This document shows positions 33,435 through 42,410 of a stretch of DNA of 43,356 bases, one piece after another. The stretch is from Actinomycetota bacterium (GTDB lineage: Bacteria > Actinomycetota > Actinomycetes > Streptosporangiales > Streptosporangiaceae), in assembly GCA_027314515.1 (NCBI GenBank), contig DAHVAR010000051.1, positions 1-43,356 of the forward strand, given 5' to 3'. Position 1 is the first letter of the stretch, and each line of letters begins with the position of its first letter. The notes below the pieces were generated by a model. The model searched no databases. It was not told the DNA's origin and saw only the letters and a program-made list of their open reading frames with translations. A program made the translations under genes and the position numbers.

Positions 33435-33658
33435 ATTTCTCTCGGCAGATGAGAACCAGGTCGGCCGCCGCCAAGCGCGCAAACTGACCGTGGGCGCGGA
33501 GCTAGCCATCTCCCGTTACGACGTGCATGCCAGCCCGGTTGCGCATCCGGTCAGTTGCCGCCTAAATATACGGACGCTAGTACCGCATCAACCAACCTTC
33601 GCCTGGTGTTCCGGCTCTCGCGCGAACCGGGTGGACAGGGGCTCGGGGTTCTCGACGG

Positions 33659-34402
33659 TCACGATGCCACCACTGTCAGTTCTGGCACCCTGTAGTCGAA
33701 CCTGGTTGGGACCAGGTCACCGTCGCATAGGACGGTGCCGGTGATCTTCCAGGGCCAGGCATACCCCATTTTGCCGCCCGAGGCCATCAGGCCAGTGACC
33801 GTGATCCCTGAGACTACGAAGAGGGCCTGCTCGTCACATCCCGTTCCCCACGTGCAGGGCCCCTGGTTGTGGAAAACCTCGTTCTTAGTCAGCTCGACGA
33901 CCTTGCCTTTGCCTGTCGTGCCCTTGACCTCGGCGTGCAGTTCCTGGTCGCCTTTGGTGCAGCGCAGATCGAAGGGCGCCCCGATGGGCTCACACACCCA
34001 GTCCTGATCTTCCAGCCACTTCTTGGCCTGATCCACCGCGTAGCGCTCGACGGCGTCGCGCACCAGCGGGTTATTCTCACGGCCGGGGCCGTCACCCACC
34101 GGCAAGCCATTAGCCTTTGCGGCCTCTGTCTGGGCCTTCACGGTGATGCTGGTCCCGTACTCCTCCATGAGCTGCAGCATCCCGAAAAGGTGTTCGTTGG
34201 CGCGCTCCGTCCACGTGGCACCCTGAACGCTGGTGAAGGTCCAGTACACCGCTGGCTCGGCCGCTTCCGGGTGCTGGCTGTAGCCGACGAGCACCCAGGC
34301 ATCGGCCACGGACAGCTCAATTTCGTACGCCTGGGACGGCGTGGGCGCCGTCTGCCGTCGGCGCATACCGGGAGGGTTAGTCGGCACGCCCTTGGTGGCC
34401 AT
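33659..34402 (-). CDS. DUF3883 domain protein (Mrr/PD-(D/E)XK-like)
   Basis: In this 247-residue protein, residues 115-185 carry the DUF3883 pattern: NPLVRDAVERYAVDQAKKW, then EPIGAPFDLRCTKGDQELHAEVKGTT, with D (FDLRC) and E-V-K as the likely nuclease residues. Residues 1-110 are a different domain (SVADAWVLVGYSQHPE, VYWTFTSVQGATWTERANEH) that I do not recognise, and the C-terminus is a beta-rich tail (VSGITVTGLMASGGKMGYAW). DUF3883 occurs in restriction-related and helicase-associated proteins; a DNA-targeting role is inferred. It diverges from the membrane-associated gene at 34688. The 34403-34687 gap holds nothing else. Confidence 0.65.
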   Translation of the reverse strand: MATKGVPTNPPGMRRRQTAPTPSQAYEIELSVADAWVLVGYSQHPEAAEPAVYWTFTSVQGATWTERANEHLFGMLQLMEEYGTSITVKAQTEAAKANGLPVGDGPGRENNPLVRDAVERYAVDQAKKWLEDQDWVCEPIGAPFDLRCTKGDQELHAEVKGTTGKGKVVELTKNEVFHNQGPCTWGTGCDEQALFVVSGITVTGLMASGGKMGYAWPWKITGTVLCDGDLVPTRFDYRVPELTVVAS

Positions 34403-34687
34403 GACGCCCCTTCTGCTGAGCCCTCAACTGCTTGGTCTAACTTGGTGAAGGCCACCTCTATGACTGACATGGTAGGCCGCGAGACAGGGCAGAGGGTGCC
34501 GGAAGCGGCACTAGTTTGTCGTCGCACCGCCTGAGTTGGTCTCGGCCCGCTTCAAGCGGCCCGAGTCGCGGCCGCGAGGATCCCGGCGATGACCGCCGTG
34601 ACAATTCCGGCGATTCGCAATGACCCGCCTTTCGCGAATGCGGGGCACGGGCCGGTTATCCTCTCCGGTCCGGCATGCGCCCATACC

Positions 34688-35392
34688 ATGCAGCACATGG
34701 ATACGAGGCCGCCGGGAAAGAGCAAGGGCCGGGAACTCGCCGAGCGGCTGGCGGAAGCCGGCGCGGGCTCGGTGCCAATGGTCGGCGCCGCCCTGGCTGT
34801 CGCGCTGGTCACGGCGCTCAACTGGAAACTCAACCAGCGCCGCGATGACTGGCTTGAGGACCTTGCCGAGGCCATCGAAGAGCTGGGCGAGCGGGTAGAC
34901 AGATTCGACGTCGAGACCCTCGTCGCCGACCCGCTTTTCGTGGACGCTGTGGTCAGCGCGGTGAGAACCGTCGAGCACACTTACCAGGAGGCAAAGCTGA
35001 CCGCGCTCCGCAACGCGGTACTCAACTCGGTAGATCCTCACGCGCCCGATGCTGACACGCAAGCGATTTTCCTAAGCCTGGTTGACCGGTTCACGGCCAC
35101 GCACTTGCGGCTCCTCACGATGCTGAACGATCCGCCTCGGTGGTTCGCGGTGCACGACTTGACTGTGCCGCCTGGCGCCATCGCGGGCGCGATGGCCGAG
35201 ATAGTGGAAGCCGGGCTTCCCGAACTGAAGGGGCGGCCGGAGTTCTACGGACTCGTGGCCGCCGACCTGAACGCCTCGGGCCTGCTCGCGGTCGAGTTGT
35301 CCGCACTGCTCGGCACTACAGCGCTGATGCGCCCGATCACCAACGGCATAGGGAGACAATTCGTGGAGTTCATCAGGCCGCCTGGCGTGTAG
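34688..35392 (+). CDS. Membrane-associated hypothetical protein
   Basis: This 234-residue protein has one hydrophobic segment (GAGSVPMVGAALAVALVTAL) at about residues 24-45, after a short basic N-terminus. A long helical region follows: DWLEDLAEAIEELGERVDRF, DAVVSAVRTVEHTYQEAKLT, ALRNAVLNSVDPHAPDAD and LRLLTMLNDPP. I recall the ALRNAVLNS and DLQA-F-LVD pattern from a conserved actinobacterial family, but I know no function. A one-helix anchor with a helical cytosolic domain would suit a defence effector; that is inference. The start at 34697 is equally possible. Confidence 0.6.
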   Translation: MQHMDTRPPGKSKGRELAERLAEAGAGSVPMVGAALAVALVTALNWKLNQRRDDWLEDLAEAIEELGERVDRFDVETLVADPLFVDAVVSAVRTVEHTYQEAKLTALRNAVLNSVDPHAPDADTQAIFLSLVDRFTATHLRLLTMLNDPPRWFAVHDLTVPPGAIAGAMAEIVEAGLPELKGRPEFYGLVAADLNASGLLAVELSALLGTTALMRPITNGIGRQFVEFIRPPGV

Positions 35393-36138
35393 CCCCCGTC
35401 TAACGCGGCGGGCCGAGTTTGGCGGGCTCGTATACGGCGCCGAGGACACCGACGTACCGATCGCAGGCGTCCTCTGCGTTGCCGCTGCGAAGTCCGGGCG
35501 TCTGCGCGGAGGTGAATCCAGCCGTCCGCGACAGGGCGCCAAGGCACCGGTCCACTCGCCGAACGAGCGTGCGGCCTTTGCGCGCTCCTCGCCTTCTGAC
35601 TGATTGCGCCGTCCCCGGTCGGCTGACCCGCCACGCCGGGTATCGGACGCGACGCCTAGGCCGGATCAAGAGACCGAGCGCGACCACCACACAGCGGAGG
35701 CACGGGCAGCCGTGGCATCGCTAGACCCTGCTCGGCAGCCCTGGTGTGACCCTGAATAGTTGCAGGGCGCAGGGCTTTGCGCCATAGCGCGAAGCAGCTC
35801 GATGCGCGCCACCGATCATCAACCGCCCGCCACGTCGTTCGCGCCGCCGTACTGTCCGGCTCGGGGATTCGTTCGGCCAGTGCTTCGCTTGAAGCTAGCG
35901 GCGCCGTCGATCCCGTACGGCTCGCCGGAGCCAAAGAGCGCTAGCTGGGTTTTCGTTCCCTAGGTGCCTCCCCAACCAGCGACAACACTCTGCTCGTGTT
36001 GCTCGCCGCATGTCGTGTCCTTTGGCACGCCCGATTCTGCACCGCTACTCGTAAGCTCTTTCGGGGTTCGCGCTGTAGTAGCGGCGCGGCGCGCGAAGGT
36101 ACCTGTGCATGTCGCCCGCTCTGTGGTAGTCCATTCCC
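35393..36138. other. Gap of 750 bases with coding remnants
   Basis: No open frame here is convincing. On the minus strand the last part of a frame stopping at 35400 reads like protein (GFTSAQTPGLRSGNAEDACD, then AVYEPAKLG), suggesting the C-terminal remnant of a lost gene. The rest shows no ribosome sites or consistent codon pattern. Confidence 0.45.
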
Positions 36139-37152
36139 GTGGATGCTGATCTAGCCGCCCGTCTTAGCCCAGAACACCGGCGCCGCCTCGAGTGGTTCGA
36201 GGAGCACGCAGGCGAAGTGATCCCCAAGCCCGAGCCCCTGGAGGGCCACCTGCCGCTCGTTCATCCCAGGATGGGCATCTACAAACCTCGAGAGCTGGAG
36301 TACGCGACCGCGATCATCACTATGTTGCGAAGCCGCTATCAGGGCGACAGCGTCACTCACCATGCCGACGAGACCTGGAACATGGTCTACCACCAACAAG
36401 ACGCTCCAGCAGGCCGAGACGACGGGGTGTATGCCAACGAGGCCTTGCGCGCGTGCCTGCGCGACGGGATCCCGGTTGGGGTGCTCGAGGAACGAGAGAC
36501 GTTGGCGCGACCTCGGCTGTTCGAGGTCCTAGGCCTCGGGATGCTGGTGGGCTGGCAGTCGGATTACTTCATCCTGCAGAGCCTCAACCAGGCCGCGGCG
36601 GATTCTGGCCGCCGTGCCATCAACGCGCTACTCGCCACCGCCGAAGCTCTGGAGGCGAACGAAGATCAAGAGCGGCCACTGCCCTCTGACGACTACGACG
36701 CCCGACTCCGGACCATGCGGCAGATCGTCGCCCGGCGCGGCCAAGGCGCCTTCCGGGCAAGGCTTTTGCGCGCCTATGCAGGCCGCTGCGCCGTCACGGG
36801 ATGCGACGTGCCTGACGTGCTCGAGGCAGCACACCCGCGCCCCTATCGCGGGCCCGAATCGAACGACGTCCGAAATGGGCTGTTGCTCCGCGCCGACATC
36901 CACACCCTGCTCGACCTAATGCTGGTCGCGTTCGACCCTGCCGCCCGAACCGTGGTTATCTCCAGTCAGCTCCAGGGAACGCATTACGAGCAATTGTCGG
37001 GCCTCCACCTCGTAGAGCCGCGGCTAGCACGGCAGCGGCCCTCGACTGAGATCCTCGAGGCCCTCTGGCAGGAGTTCGTCTCCCAGCGCGCACGCACCGG
37101 GCTGATTGGTGTCGCTGCCCGCGGGAGCGGCGTGGCGTTCATCATGGCCTGA
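36139..37152 (+). CDS. HNH endonuclease with possible SRA-like N-terminal domain
   Basis: This 337-residue protein starts at a GTG (36139). The C-terminal third has the HNH_2-type motif: CAVTGCDVPDVLEAAHPRPY, then NDVRNGLLLRADIHTLLDL (ligating Cys, the H of AAH, N and H of DIHTLLD). The first half (GIYKPRELEYATAI, ETWNMVYHQQD, YANEALRACLRDGIPVGVLE) resembles the N-terminal part of putative restriction proteins in which an SRA/YDG-like domain reads modified bases. If so, it could cut methylated foreign DNA. That remains inference, as there is no clear match to the base-flipping pocket by eye. Confidence 0.75.
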   Translation: MDADLAARLSPEHRRRLEWFEEHAGEVIPKPEPLEGHLPLVHPRMGIYKPRELEYATAIITMLRSRYQGDSVTHHADETWNMVYHQQDAPAGRDDGVYANEALRACLRDGIPVGVLEERETLARPRLFEVLGLGMLVGWQSDYFILQSLNQAAADSGRRAINALLATAEALEANEDQERPLPSDDYDARLRTMRQIVARRGQGAFRARLLRAYAGRCAVTGCDVPDVLEAAHPRPYRGPESNDVRNGLLLRADIHTLLDLMLVAFDPAARTVVISSQLQGTHYEQLSGLHLVEPRLARQRPSTEILEALWQEFVSQRARTGLIGVAARGSGVAFIMA

Positions 37153-37232
37153 CGCAGACCTCTGGCGGTTCCCCTCGGGCTCAGCCACTTGCACCGTCGG
37201 CAGCAAGTAGACGGTTCGGCGATGCTGGTGGT

Positions 37233-37874
37233 ATGCGAGGTCAGTCATGGGTGTCGAAGACCGACGTGGTCAGGTACCTGCGCTGCCCGTATGCCTTCTG
37301 GCTGGTTGATAGCGGCCAACTGAGCAGCGCCAAACTGCTTAGCCCGTTCGAGGAACAACTCGCCCAGGACGGTGTGTCGTTTGAGCGCGGCATCTTCGCC
37401 GCCGCGCCGCCGATCGCGATGCCGCCGGGCGGCGAGGCCGAACTGTTCAGCGAGGATCACACACTCCTGGACGTCCGGACATTCCGCAGTCCCCGGCTGC
37501 GGCTGATCGGCCGCCCGGATGGCCTGGTGACCGCGAGCGGCTCGCTACAACCGATCGAAATCAAGTCCCATCGGCTGCTGAAGCACAGCGACTGCATCGA
37601 GTTGGCCTTCTACTGGCTGCTGCTCAGCGATATCCGCACATACGGCGCGGCGGGTCCGATGGGCTGGGTGTTTCTGCGGGCCGAGGATGGTTCCTTCACA
37701 CGCCAACCAGCCGCACTCACACCGCCGGTCCTCGCCGAGACAGAGGCTCTCATCAAGGCAGTGCGCGACGCCCGGCGCTACGGCGTCGAGCCAGTCATCT
37801 GCCGGTGCACGGTCTGCCGCGGCATCCGGCGGACGGTGCTGGCGCTGTGCAGCTTCCTGACCTTCATCAGGTAG
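37233..37874 (+). pseudogene. RecB/Cas4-like (TM0106-type) nuclease, C-terminus lost
   Basis: The first ~195 codons encode a PD-(D/E)XK nuclease: SKTDVVRYLRCPYAFWL with C18, the core RLIGRPDGLV (D96) and IEIKSHRLL (E109, K111), then EPVICRCTVCRG, whose Cys set with C18 recalls the Fe-S clusters of Cas4/RecB-type proteins. From about 37815 the text (RTVLALCSFLTFIR) is the antisense of an integrase gene, so the natural C-terminus has been cut and replaced. The frame then runs to a chance stop at 37874. Confidence 0.65.
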
Positions 37875-38056
37875 TCTTCGATGTCGGTCCTGGTGAGCTT
37901 GGTAAGGTCAGCGCCCCCGGCGTGGTCGGCCAGCTGCTCGGCCGCCTCGCAGTAGCTCTGGATCGTTCGGGGCGAGTGCTGGGCCGTCTCATGGTGCCGG
38001 CTGAACCTTTGCCAGATGGTGCTGTTGACGTCTCGGGGGTCGCGGAAATCAGCCAC
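37778..38056 (-). pseudogene. Tyrosine integrase N-terminal fragment
   Basis: The minus frame reads HHETAQHSPRTIQSYCEAAE, then LTKLTRTDIEDYLMKVRKLH, SASTV: a SAM-like core-binding domain of a tyrosine integrase. The native text ends near 37820, after which it enters the truncated nuclease. The catalytic domain is missing. It starts ~110 bases from the tRNA-Arg fragment at 38167, the usual place for an integrase, so it probably belonged to the element that created this att site. Confidence 0.65.
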
Positions 38057-38166
38057 GGGGAATCCATCCTGTGGGGGCGAATGAGGCTGTGGCTCTCAAG
38101 AGGCACGCGGAGGTTAGATTGCTGGAGCGGCTCCGAAGAGCCGTCCGCGTCGCGTTTCCCCAGCTA

Positions 38167-38209
38167 GCGCGCTCGGAGGGACTCGAACCCCCAACCTTTT
38201 GATCCGTAG
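38167..38209 (-). other. tRNA-Arg(ACG) 3' fragment, putative right att site
   Basis: This repeats 16580-16622 in the same orientation with one mismatch (TTTGATCC versus TCTGATCC). On the right the identity to tRNA extends about two more bases (GACTACGG) and then stops, with no 5' tRNA half. It is therefore an internal or right att site of the island, and the intact tRNA would be expected to the right, beyond the window, if a second element follows. Confidence 0.7.
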
Positions 38210-38317
38210 TCTCGTGCCGGTTGTCCAGCAAGTCCGCCGGGATCCGGTTGGGCAGGTCAGGGTCCATCGGCTATCCAGTCAGTGCCCCTGAAATCCACTC
38301 CCAGACGACCAGTCCGT

Positions 38318-38540
38318 GAGACACTTGTGAGACGACGAGTGCCCGTTGCCCGCCATCGAGCGGCAGCTTGTCGCCGCTGGGTTATGAGGCATCAGACATG
38401 TGTCTCCGGTGTCTCGCCCGGTCTCCGACATGCGGTCTGACCTCGGCGGCGGTGCGGCCGGTCGTCGCCCGGTGTGGCGCTCGTCTCCCGCGTCTCGGCC
38501 CGTCTCGCCGCGTCCCGTTTACAGGTCGGTTTACAAATCA
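38318..38540. repeat. Iteron-like GTCTC/GAGAC cluster
   Basis: GAGAC occurs at 38318 and 38329; GTCTC at 38402, 38411 and 38421, and again at 38483, 38492 and 38502. The two triplets share the same 9- then 10-base spacing, about one helical turn. A 7-base direct repeat (GTTTACA) follows near 38517 and 38529. This suggests integrase arm sites or replication-initiator binding. The 38210-38582 stretch contains no gene I can support. Confidence 0.55.
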
Positions 38541-38582
38541 GGTGCCTGACCTGGGCTTTCTGGCCTTGTTCGAGTGCCGCGC

Positions 38583-39635
38583 CTACGCCTCGGGTTGGGG
38601 CGTTCGGGCCGCTGTCTTCTTGGTACGGCTTGCCGTGCGGGAGCGTGGGGCCGGTGCGTCGGCCGGGTCCGGGTCGGCTTCGGCGCTGGCCGCTTGGGTG
38701 AGTTGTTCGGCAAGACGCTGGTTCTCGGTGCGGGCGGCGTCGAGGTCGGCTTCTGCTCGCTCGGCGCGGACGCGCAGTGCGTCGCGGGTCTCTTCCAAGG
38801 CGGTGATGCGGGCGTTGGTGGCGGCGGTGAGCTGGTCTAGCGCGTGCCGGTGGTCGGCGCGGATGCGGGCGGTCTCGTCGGCTGCGGCGGCCTGGGCGTG
38901 TTCGGCTCGGGTAACGGCGGCGGCTTCGGTGTGGCGTGCTCGGGTGGCGTCCTGCTCGGCTTGCTCGGCGCGTGCCTCAGCGTCGGCGACCAGGCGGGCG
39001 GCTTCGTCGCGTGCCGCGCTGATGTCGCGGTCCGCGTCTTCGCGGGCCTGCCGGATTTCTGCGGCTGCGGTGTCGCGGGTGCGGCGTGCCTCCGCTTCGG
39101 TGGAGGTGCGTAGTTCGGCGAGTTCGCGTTCTAGGTCGTCCATGCGGCTGATTGCCTGGGCGGTGGCGTCGTCGGCTTGCTCGCGGTCGGCGCGGGCGGC
39201 GTCGCGTTCGGTCTCGGCGTCCCTGCGGCGCTGGATTTCTTCGGCAAGTCGGGCCTCGGCCGTGGCAACGCGCTGGTCGGCGCTGGTGCGGGCGGCGTAT
39301 ACCTCGGCTTCGGCCGATTCGATGTCGCCGACTGCGCGCAGTTCGTCGATAGCGCGCGTGAGGGTGTCGGCGTGCTGGGCGGTGAGCCTTTCCAGAGCGT
39401 TGATGAGCTCGGCGGCGCGGGTGATGCCGAGCGTGACGGGGTGCCCGCCGGTTTCCTCGGCGCGCTGGCCGCTGGCCTCGGCTTGCCTCCTGCGGCGCTC
39501 GCGGTGGGCGGATAGCGGGTTGTGGGCGGAGTCGTCGCAGTACTTCGGCTTGGCACCGCGGCTACTCTCGGGCGCGGCGGGGGGCTGGTCACAGCCAGGG
39601 TAAGCGCAGTGCTGGAGGGCAGTGGTTACTGTCAT
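38583..39635 (-). CDS. Zinc-finger/coiled-coil protein, KfrA-like
   Basis: This 350-residue protein has an N-terminal metal-binding-type unit (CAYPGCDQPPAAPESSRGAK, then YCDDSAH). From about residue 75 it is a long coiled coil rich in A, E, R and D (AEARLAEEIQRRRDAETERD and similar), with a basic, Ala/Pro-rich tail. Plasmid and integrative-element proteins such as KfrA share long Ala-rich coils, though this has no KfrA helix-turn-helix that I can see. It probably binds DNA or a partner and organises it. Its start lies just downstream (in the direction of transcription) of an AT-rich dyad region, so it is likely autoregulated. Confidence 0.7.
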   Translation of the reverse strand: MTVTTALQHCAYPGCDQPPAAPESSRGAKPKYCDDSAHNPLSAHRERRRRQAEASGQRAEETGGHPVTLGITRAAELINALERLTAQHADTLTRAIDELRAVGDIESAEAEVYAARTSADQRVATAEARLAEEIQRRRDAETERDAARADREQADDATAQAISRMDDLERELAELRTSTEAEARRTRDTAAAEIRQAREDADRDISAARDEAARLVADAEARAEQAEQDATRARHTEAAAVTRAEHAQAAAADETARIRADHRHALDQLTAATNARITALEETRDALRVRAERAEADLDAARTENQRLAEQLTQAASAEADPDPADAPAPRSRTASRTKKTAARTPQPEA

Positions 39636-39646
39636 ACTCCTATTCT

Positions 39647-39684
39647 ATTTCATTGCGCAACACAATGATAAATTGCGATGAAAT
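39647..39684. promoter_or_regulatory. AT-rich promoter/operator with dyad
   Basis: ATTTCATTGCGCAA (39647-39660) and TTGCGATGAAAT (39673-39684) form an imperfect inverted repeat in an AT-rich patch (39640-39710) that stands out from the GC-rich surroundings. A further GATATGAAATGAAAC adjoins. It sits directly upstream of the coiled-coil gene. Confidence 0.5.
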
Positions 39685-39900
39685 GGTGTAATGATATGAA
39701 ATGAAACGGCGATCGTTCGCGCCGAAAGCAGCTCCTGACGCCGGTCTGTGCTTTTCTGGGCTGCTCGGCTTGACCTGGGCCGATGGTCGATCGGGCACGC
39801 GGCGGGCACGCGCCTACCTCTCGATGACTTCGGCGCGCCTGCCGACTATGCACCGTCTGTCACTCTAGAATCCGACGTAACGAACAGGAGCGTGGAGACT

Positions 39901-40182
39901 GTGACAGAATGTGATCATCCGACTCCGGGCAAAGAGCGGACTTTGCCAGGCGATCGCATCGGAGAGTGGGTTGTCCAGATCGATCTCGCCGAAGGCCCGG
40001 TAGCAATGGAAAGGTTCGACGAGGCTCATCGTCTTTGCCACGCAGATACGGCCGCGACTGCTCGGACCACTGTGTTGCTGGGGGACAGGCGGTGTCCGAA
40101 GTGTGGCGCTGGGTGGACAGAGATGTTGATTCGCCCCACACACTCTAGTGACAACGTGGCGGATGACCTGCTTCTCACCTAA
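39901..40182 (+). CDS. Small zinc-ribbon-like protein
   Basis: This 93-residue protein starts at a GTG (39901) with AGGAG nine bases before. It ends with RRCPKCGAGWTEMLI, a C-x2-C zinc half-site, after RFDEAHRLCHADTA and TECDHP near the start; C and H pairs could complete a metal site. Small proteins of this type are common on Streptomyces elements. GTG at 39892 is also possible. A hairpin terminator lies 107 bases after the stop. Confidence 0.5.
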   Translation: MTECDHPTPGKERTLPGDRIGEWVVQIDLAEGPVAMERFDEAHRLCHADTAATARTTVLLGDRRCPKCGAGWTEMLIRPTHSSDNVADDLLLT

Positions 40183-40288
40183 ACGAGGAAGTCCTCTGTC
40201 GGAGAGGTTCTGTCAAGTGTGGCCGCAGGCCATCCCGAAGGGACGCGAAGCGCTCATTAGGTTCTCGGAGACTTCCACGCTTGACCGA

Positions 40289-40318
40289 AGGGTGAGGGGT
40301 GATGTCCCCCCTCACCCT
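40289..40318. terminator. Hairpin, 11-bp stem
   Basis: AGGGTGAGGGG (40289-40299) pairs with CCCCTCACCCT (40308-40318) around an eight-base loop, downstream of the zinc-ribbon gene. There is no T run; it may act as a Rho-independent-like stop of the GC-rich actinobacterial type. Confidence 0.6.
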
Positions 40319-40551
40319 CTGCCCAGCGGCGAGCGTCCGCCTTTGATCTTCGCCCGGTGACTGGGCGGGCCGCCCCCGCCCTGGTGGCCGAGGACGTTGG
40401 CCGTTTGCGCGCTGCCAACTCGCGTGTCGCGATTCCATGCCAACGATGACTTCCTTATCAGGGTGTCGATCTAGCGGCCTGGTAGCGCTACAGAGCCGCT
40501 GACCTGCTGTCCGATCTGACGTGACCCTATCGACTCCCCTCGATTTACCCT

Positions 40552-40601
40552 CGCTGTCCCGAGCGGCCTAGGGACACTGTAGGGCTGGCCCTAGGACAGC
40601 G
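40552..40601. other. Branched inverted repeat in gene-free DNA
   Basis: CGCTGTCC (40552-40559) and CCTAGG (40567-40572) both pair with the overlapping right arm CCTAGGACAGCG (40590-40601). TATATAAGG follows at about 40613. The whole 40319-40765 stretch has no gene I can support; its dyads and TATA-like sequence recall replication or transfer origins, without proof. Confidence 0.4.
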
Positions 40602-40765
40602 GGCGCGCACCTATATAAGGTCAAGCGCGCCATCGCGTGGGCGTCGCCTGACTGGTCCTCCTGTCGTCGTCGGCCGGTCCTCCGGGAAGCGGGAGCAAGC
40701 GTTACAGGACGAAGCGCTCTCGCCGACGCCCATGGTGCGCTTCTGACTTAAGTACAAGCCGCCAA

Positions 40766-41842
40766 CTAACCCTGATTGCCCTGCTCTGCCGGGGCTACGC
40801 GTGCGAGTTGGTCTGCGACGTGGTCGATGAACGGGTCGAAGGCGTCGGCCGGTATATCGGAGTCCTCGAAGTGGACGATGCGAGCGAAACGTTCACGGAC
40901 AAAGGCCGCGCGTGTCTCTACGGAGTCCGCAGCGGCTGGACCTGTCCACAGGTAGGTATAGGTCTCCAGCACACTCGAGATGACCTCGCGTATCCGATGA
41001 GGACGCGGCGAACCGTTTACGCCGCCGAGTGCCATGATCACCATCGGCATGAGCGCGCGCTCGATATGCCGGTTCGCGTAAGCAAGCAGTTCCTCATGGG
41101 GCACCCCGGCCCGCTGGGCTATGTCGGCAGCCAGGAGACCTACGACGGCGTCAGCGACTCTGGTCGGCGTCCTGCGTGCGCAGGAACGGGAAGGACGGCG
41201 GCGGAGGTTTCCGTTGGGGCGAACATGCCGAAGCAGGGTTCCGCCGTTGGCATGCACAGTGAAGTTGGATAGCGGAATGTAGAGCCTGCGGTAGATGCTG
41301 CGGGCTGCCTTGTTGCCATTGGCCTCATCGATGGCCTTGACCATGTCCCAGACTTGCAGGTACTTGCGGCTAGGCTCTCCGAGCCTGGCCACGCAGTCCC
41401 GGATGACCTGCGCGGGCGCGAGATCGGTTTCCTCAAGGTACGCGAGCCCGTCGATGAGTGACTTGAGGTTGTCCGCGTGGAGCTTGGTGATGGCGTCGGG
41501 GACGCGAAGGCAGTACAGGCCGAGAAGCAGTGCCTCCACGCTGGCCCTGGCGAGCATCGCTGCGGCGTCCCGGTGCCGCCCCCTGACCGCCCGGCGAGTC
41601 TGGCGCTGGAGCCACAAGACCCGCAACAGTGCAAGCTGGGCAGCCTGAGCGCTGGAGGCGTCCATACCGGGCCAAGTTTGGAGGGTGACCAGGCCAAAGG
41701 CTTCCTTACGTATCCTGCGCCTGGTGACCAGGTCCGGATACGGGAGGGTGCCGAGAATCGCGGACCTAAGGTAGGGCGCGATCCGCTTCAGGAGCCAGAA
41801 TCGCCCTAGTGATGGCTGGGCATCCTGGTCACTTGCTGTCAT
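40766..41842 (-). CDS. Hypothetical protein, DUF5677-like
   Basis: This 358-residue protein has helical text: QAAQLALLRVLWLQRQTRRA, AAAMLARASVEALLLGLYCL, then ADNLKSLIDGLAYLEE, VWDMVKAIDEANGNKAARSI and SNFTVHANGGTLL. The ARASVEALLLGLYCL block resembles DUF5677-type proteins, where such helices occur with a later H-x-N/H motif; the match is tentative. The ATG at 41842 is chosen over an upstream frame to 41905. It shows no membrane helices. Function unknown; similar proteins occur in defence-linked regions. Confidence 0.55.
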   Translation of the reverse strand: MTASDQDAQPSLGRFWLLKRIAPYLRSAILGTLPYPDLVTRRRIRKEAFGLVTLQTWPGMDASSAQAAQLALLRVLWLQRQTRRAVRGRHRDAAAMLARASVEALLLGLYCLRVPDAITKLHADNLKSLIDGLAYLEETDLAPAQVIRDCVARLGEPSRKYLQVWDMVKAIDEANGNKAARSIYRRLYIPLSNFTVHANGGTLLRHVRPNGNLRRRPSRSCARRTPTRVADAVVGLLAADIAQRAGVPHEELLAYANRHIERALMPMVIMALGGVNGSPRPHRIREVISSVLETYTYLWTGPAAADSVETRAAFVRERFARIVHFEDSDIPADAFDPFIDHVADQLARVAPAEQGNQG

Positions 41843-42410
41843 GGAACCTATACAACCGTGTCTCCGACCTGGGCCGCATCTTATTTCCTCTAGCGGTGGT
41901 GGCAAGGTTGGCGCAACAACTTAGAGCGCCGCCGCCTTGACGGGCGCGTGCCCGAGACAAACGTGTAAGGAGGGGATGGCATCACCCTAACCGGGTCACC
42001 ACCGGCAACAAGTACCACGAGTATCCGATGGCAAGCCGACCCGGCTCGCAGGTCGCGCAGCGACCGAGAACTGGAAGCGGTGCGGCAGCACTTCTTTTCC
42101 AGAGCCTCCGCGAGTTACGCGGGTGTAGCGTGTTGAACGACGCCCAGAGTGACCGGGAGTCGCTAAACGCTCGTCGAGAGGGTGTAAGACCTGCTGCGCT
42201 GGCGCGCGTGGCGGGCGGCCTTCGATGAAGCGAGAAGCCAGCGCATCGCGGCTAGCCGAGATGGTGAGACTGGCATCCTTGGCGGGCAACTGCCAGGCAT
42301 CTCTTGCTAGCAGGGGATGACGGGAAGGAGAAGAGCTGAGCCGAAAACCAAGGCAACGCTCGAGCCGGGCCGCCCTTCACAGGGTAAGGCCCGGCTTTCT
42401 TTTGCCAGTC
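41843..42410 (+). other. Gene-free region ending in a strong terminator
   Basis: I see no convincing protein gene. Near 42363 AGCCGGGCC pairs with GGCCCGGCT (42388-42396), followed by TTCTTTT: a good plus-strand Rho-independent terminator with no coding region in front. An AAGGAGGGG at about 41966 opens only a four-codon frame. A non-coding transcript ending at the terminator is possible; nothing in it matches an RNA family I know. Confidence 0.45.

Noticed and set aside
38362-39603. A long plus-strand Ser/Ala/Arg-rich frame opposite the coiled-coil gene
   Set aside because: It is the antisense shadow of the 38583-39635 gene: low complexity, no ribosome site, and the minus strand has coherent zinc-finger and heptad text.
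41996-42289. A 97-codon minus-strand protein
   Set aside because: No ribosome site or recognisable fold, and codon positions look random; the region ends in a plus-strand terminator.
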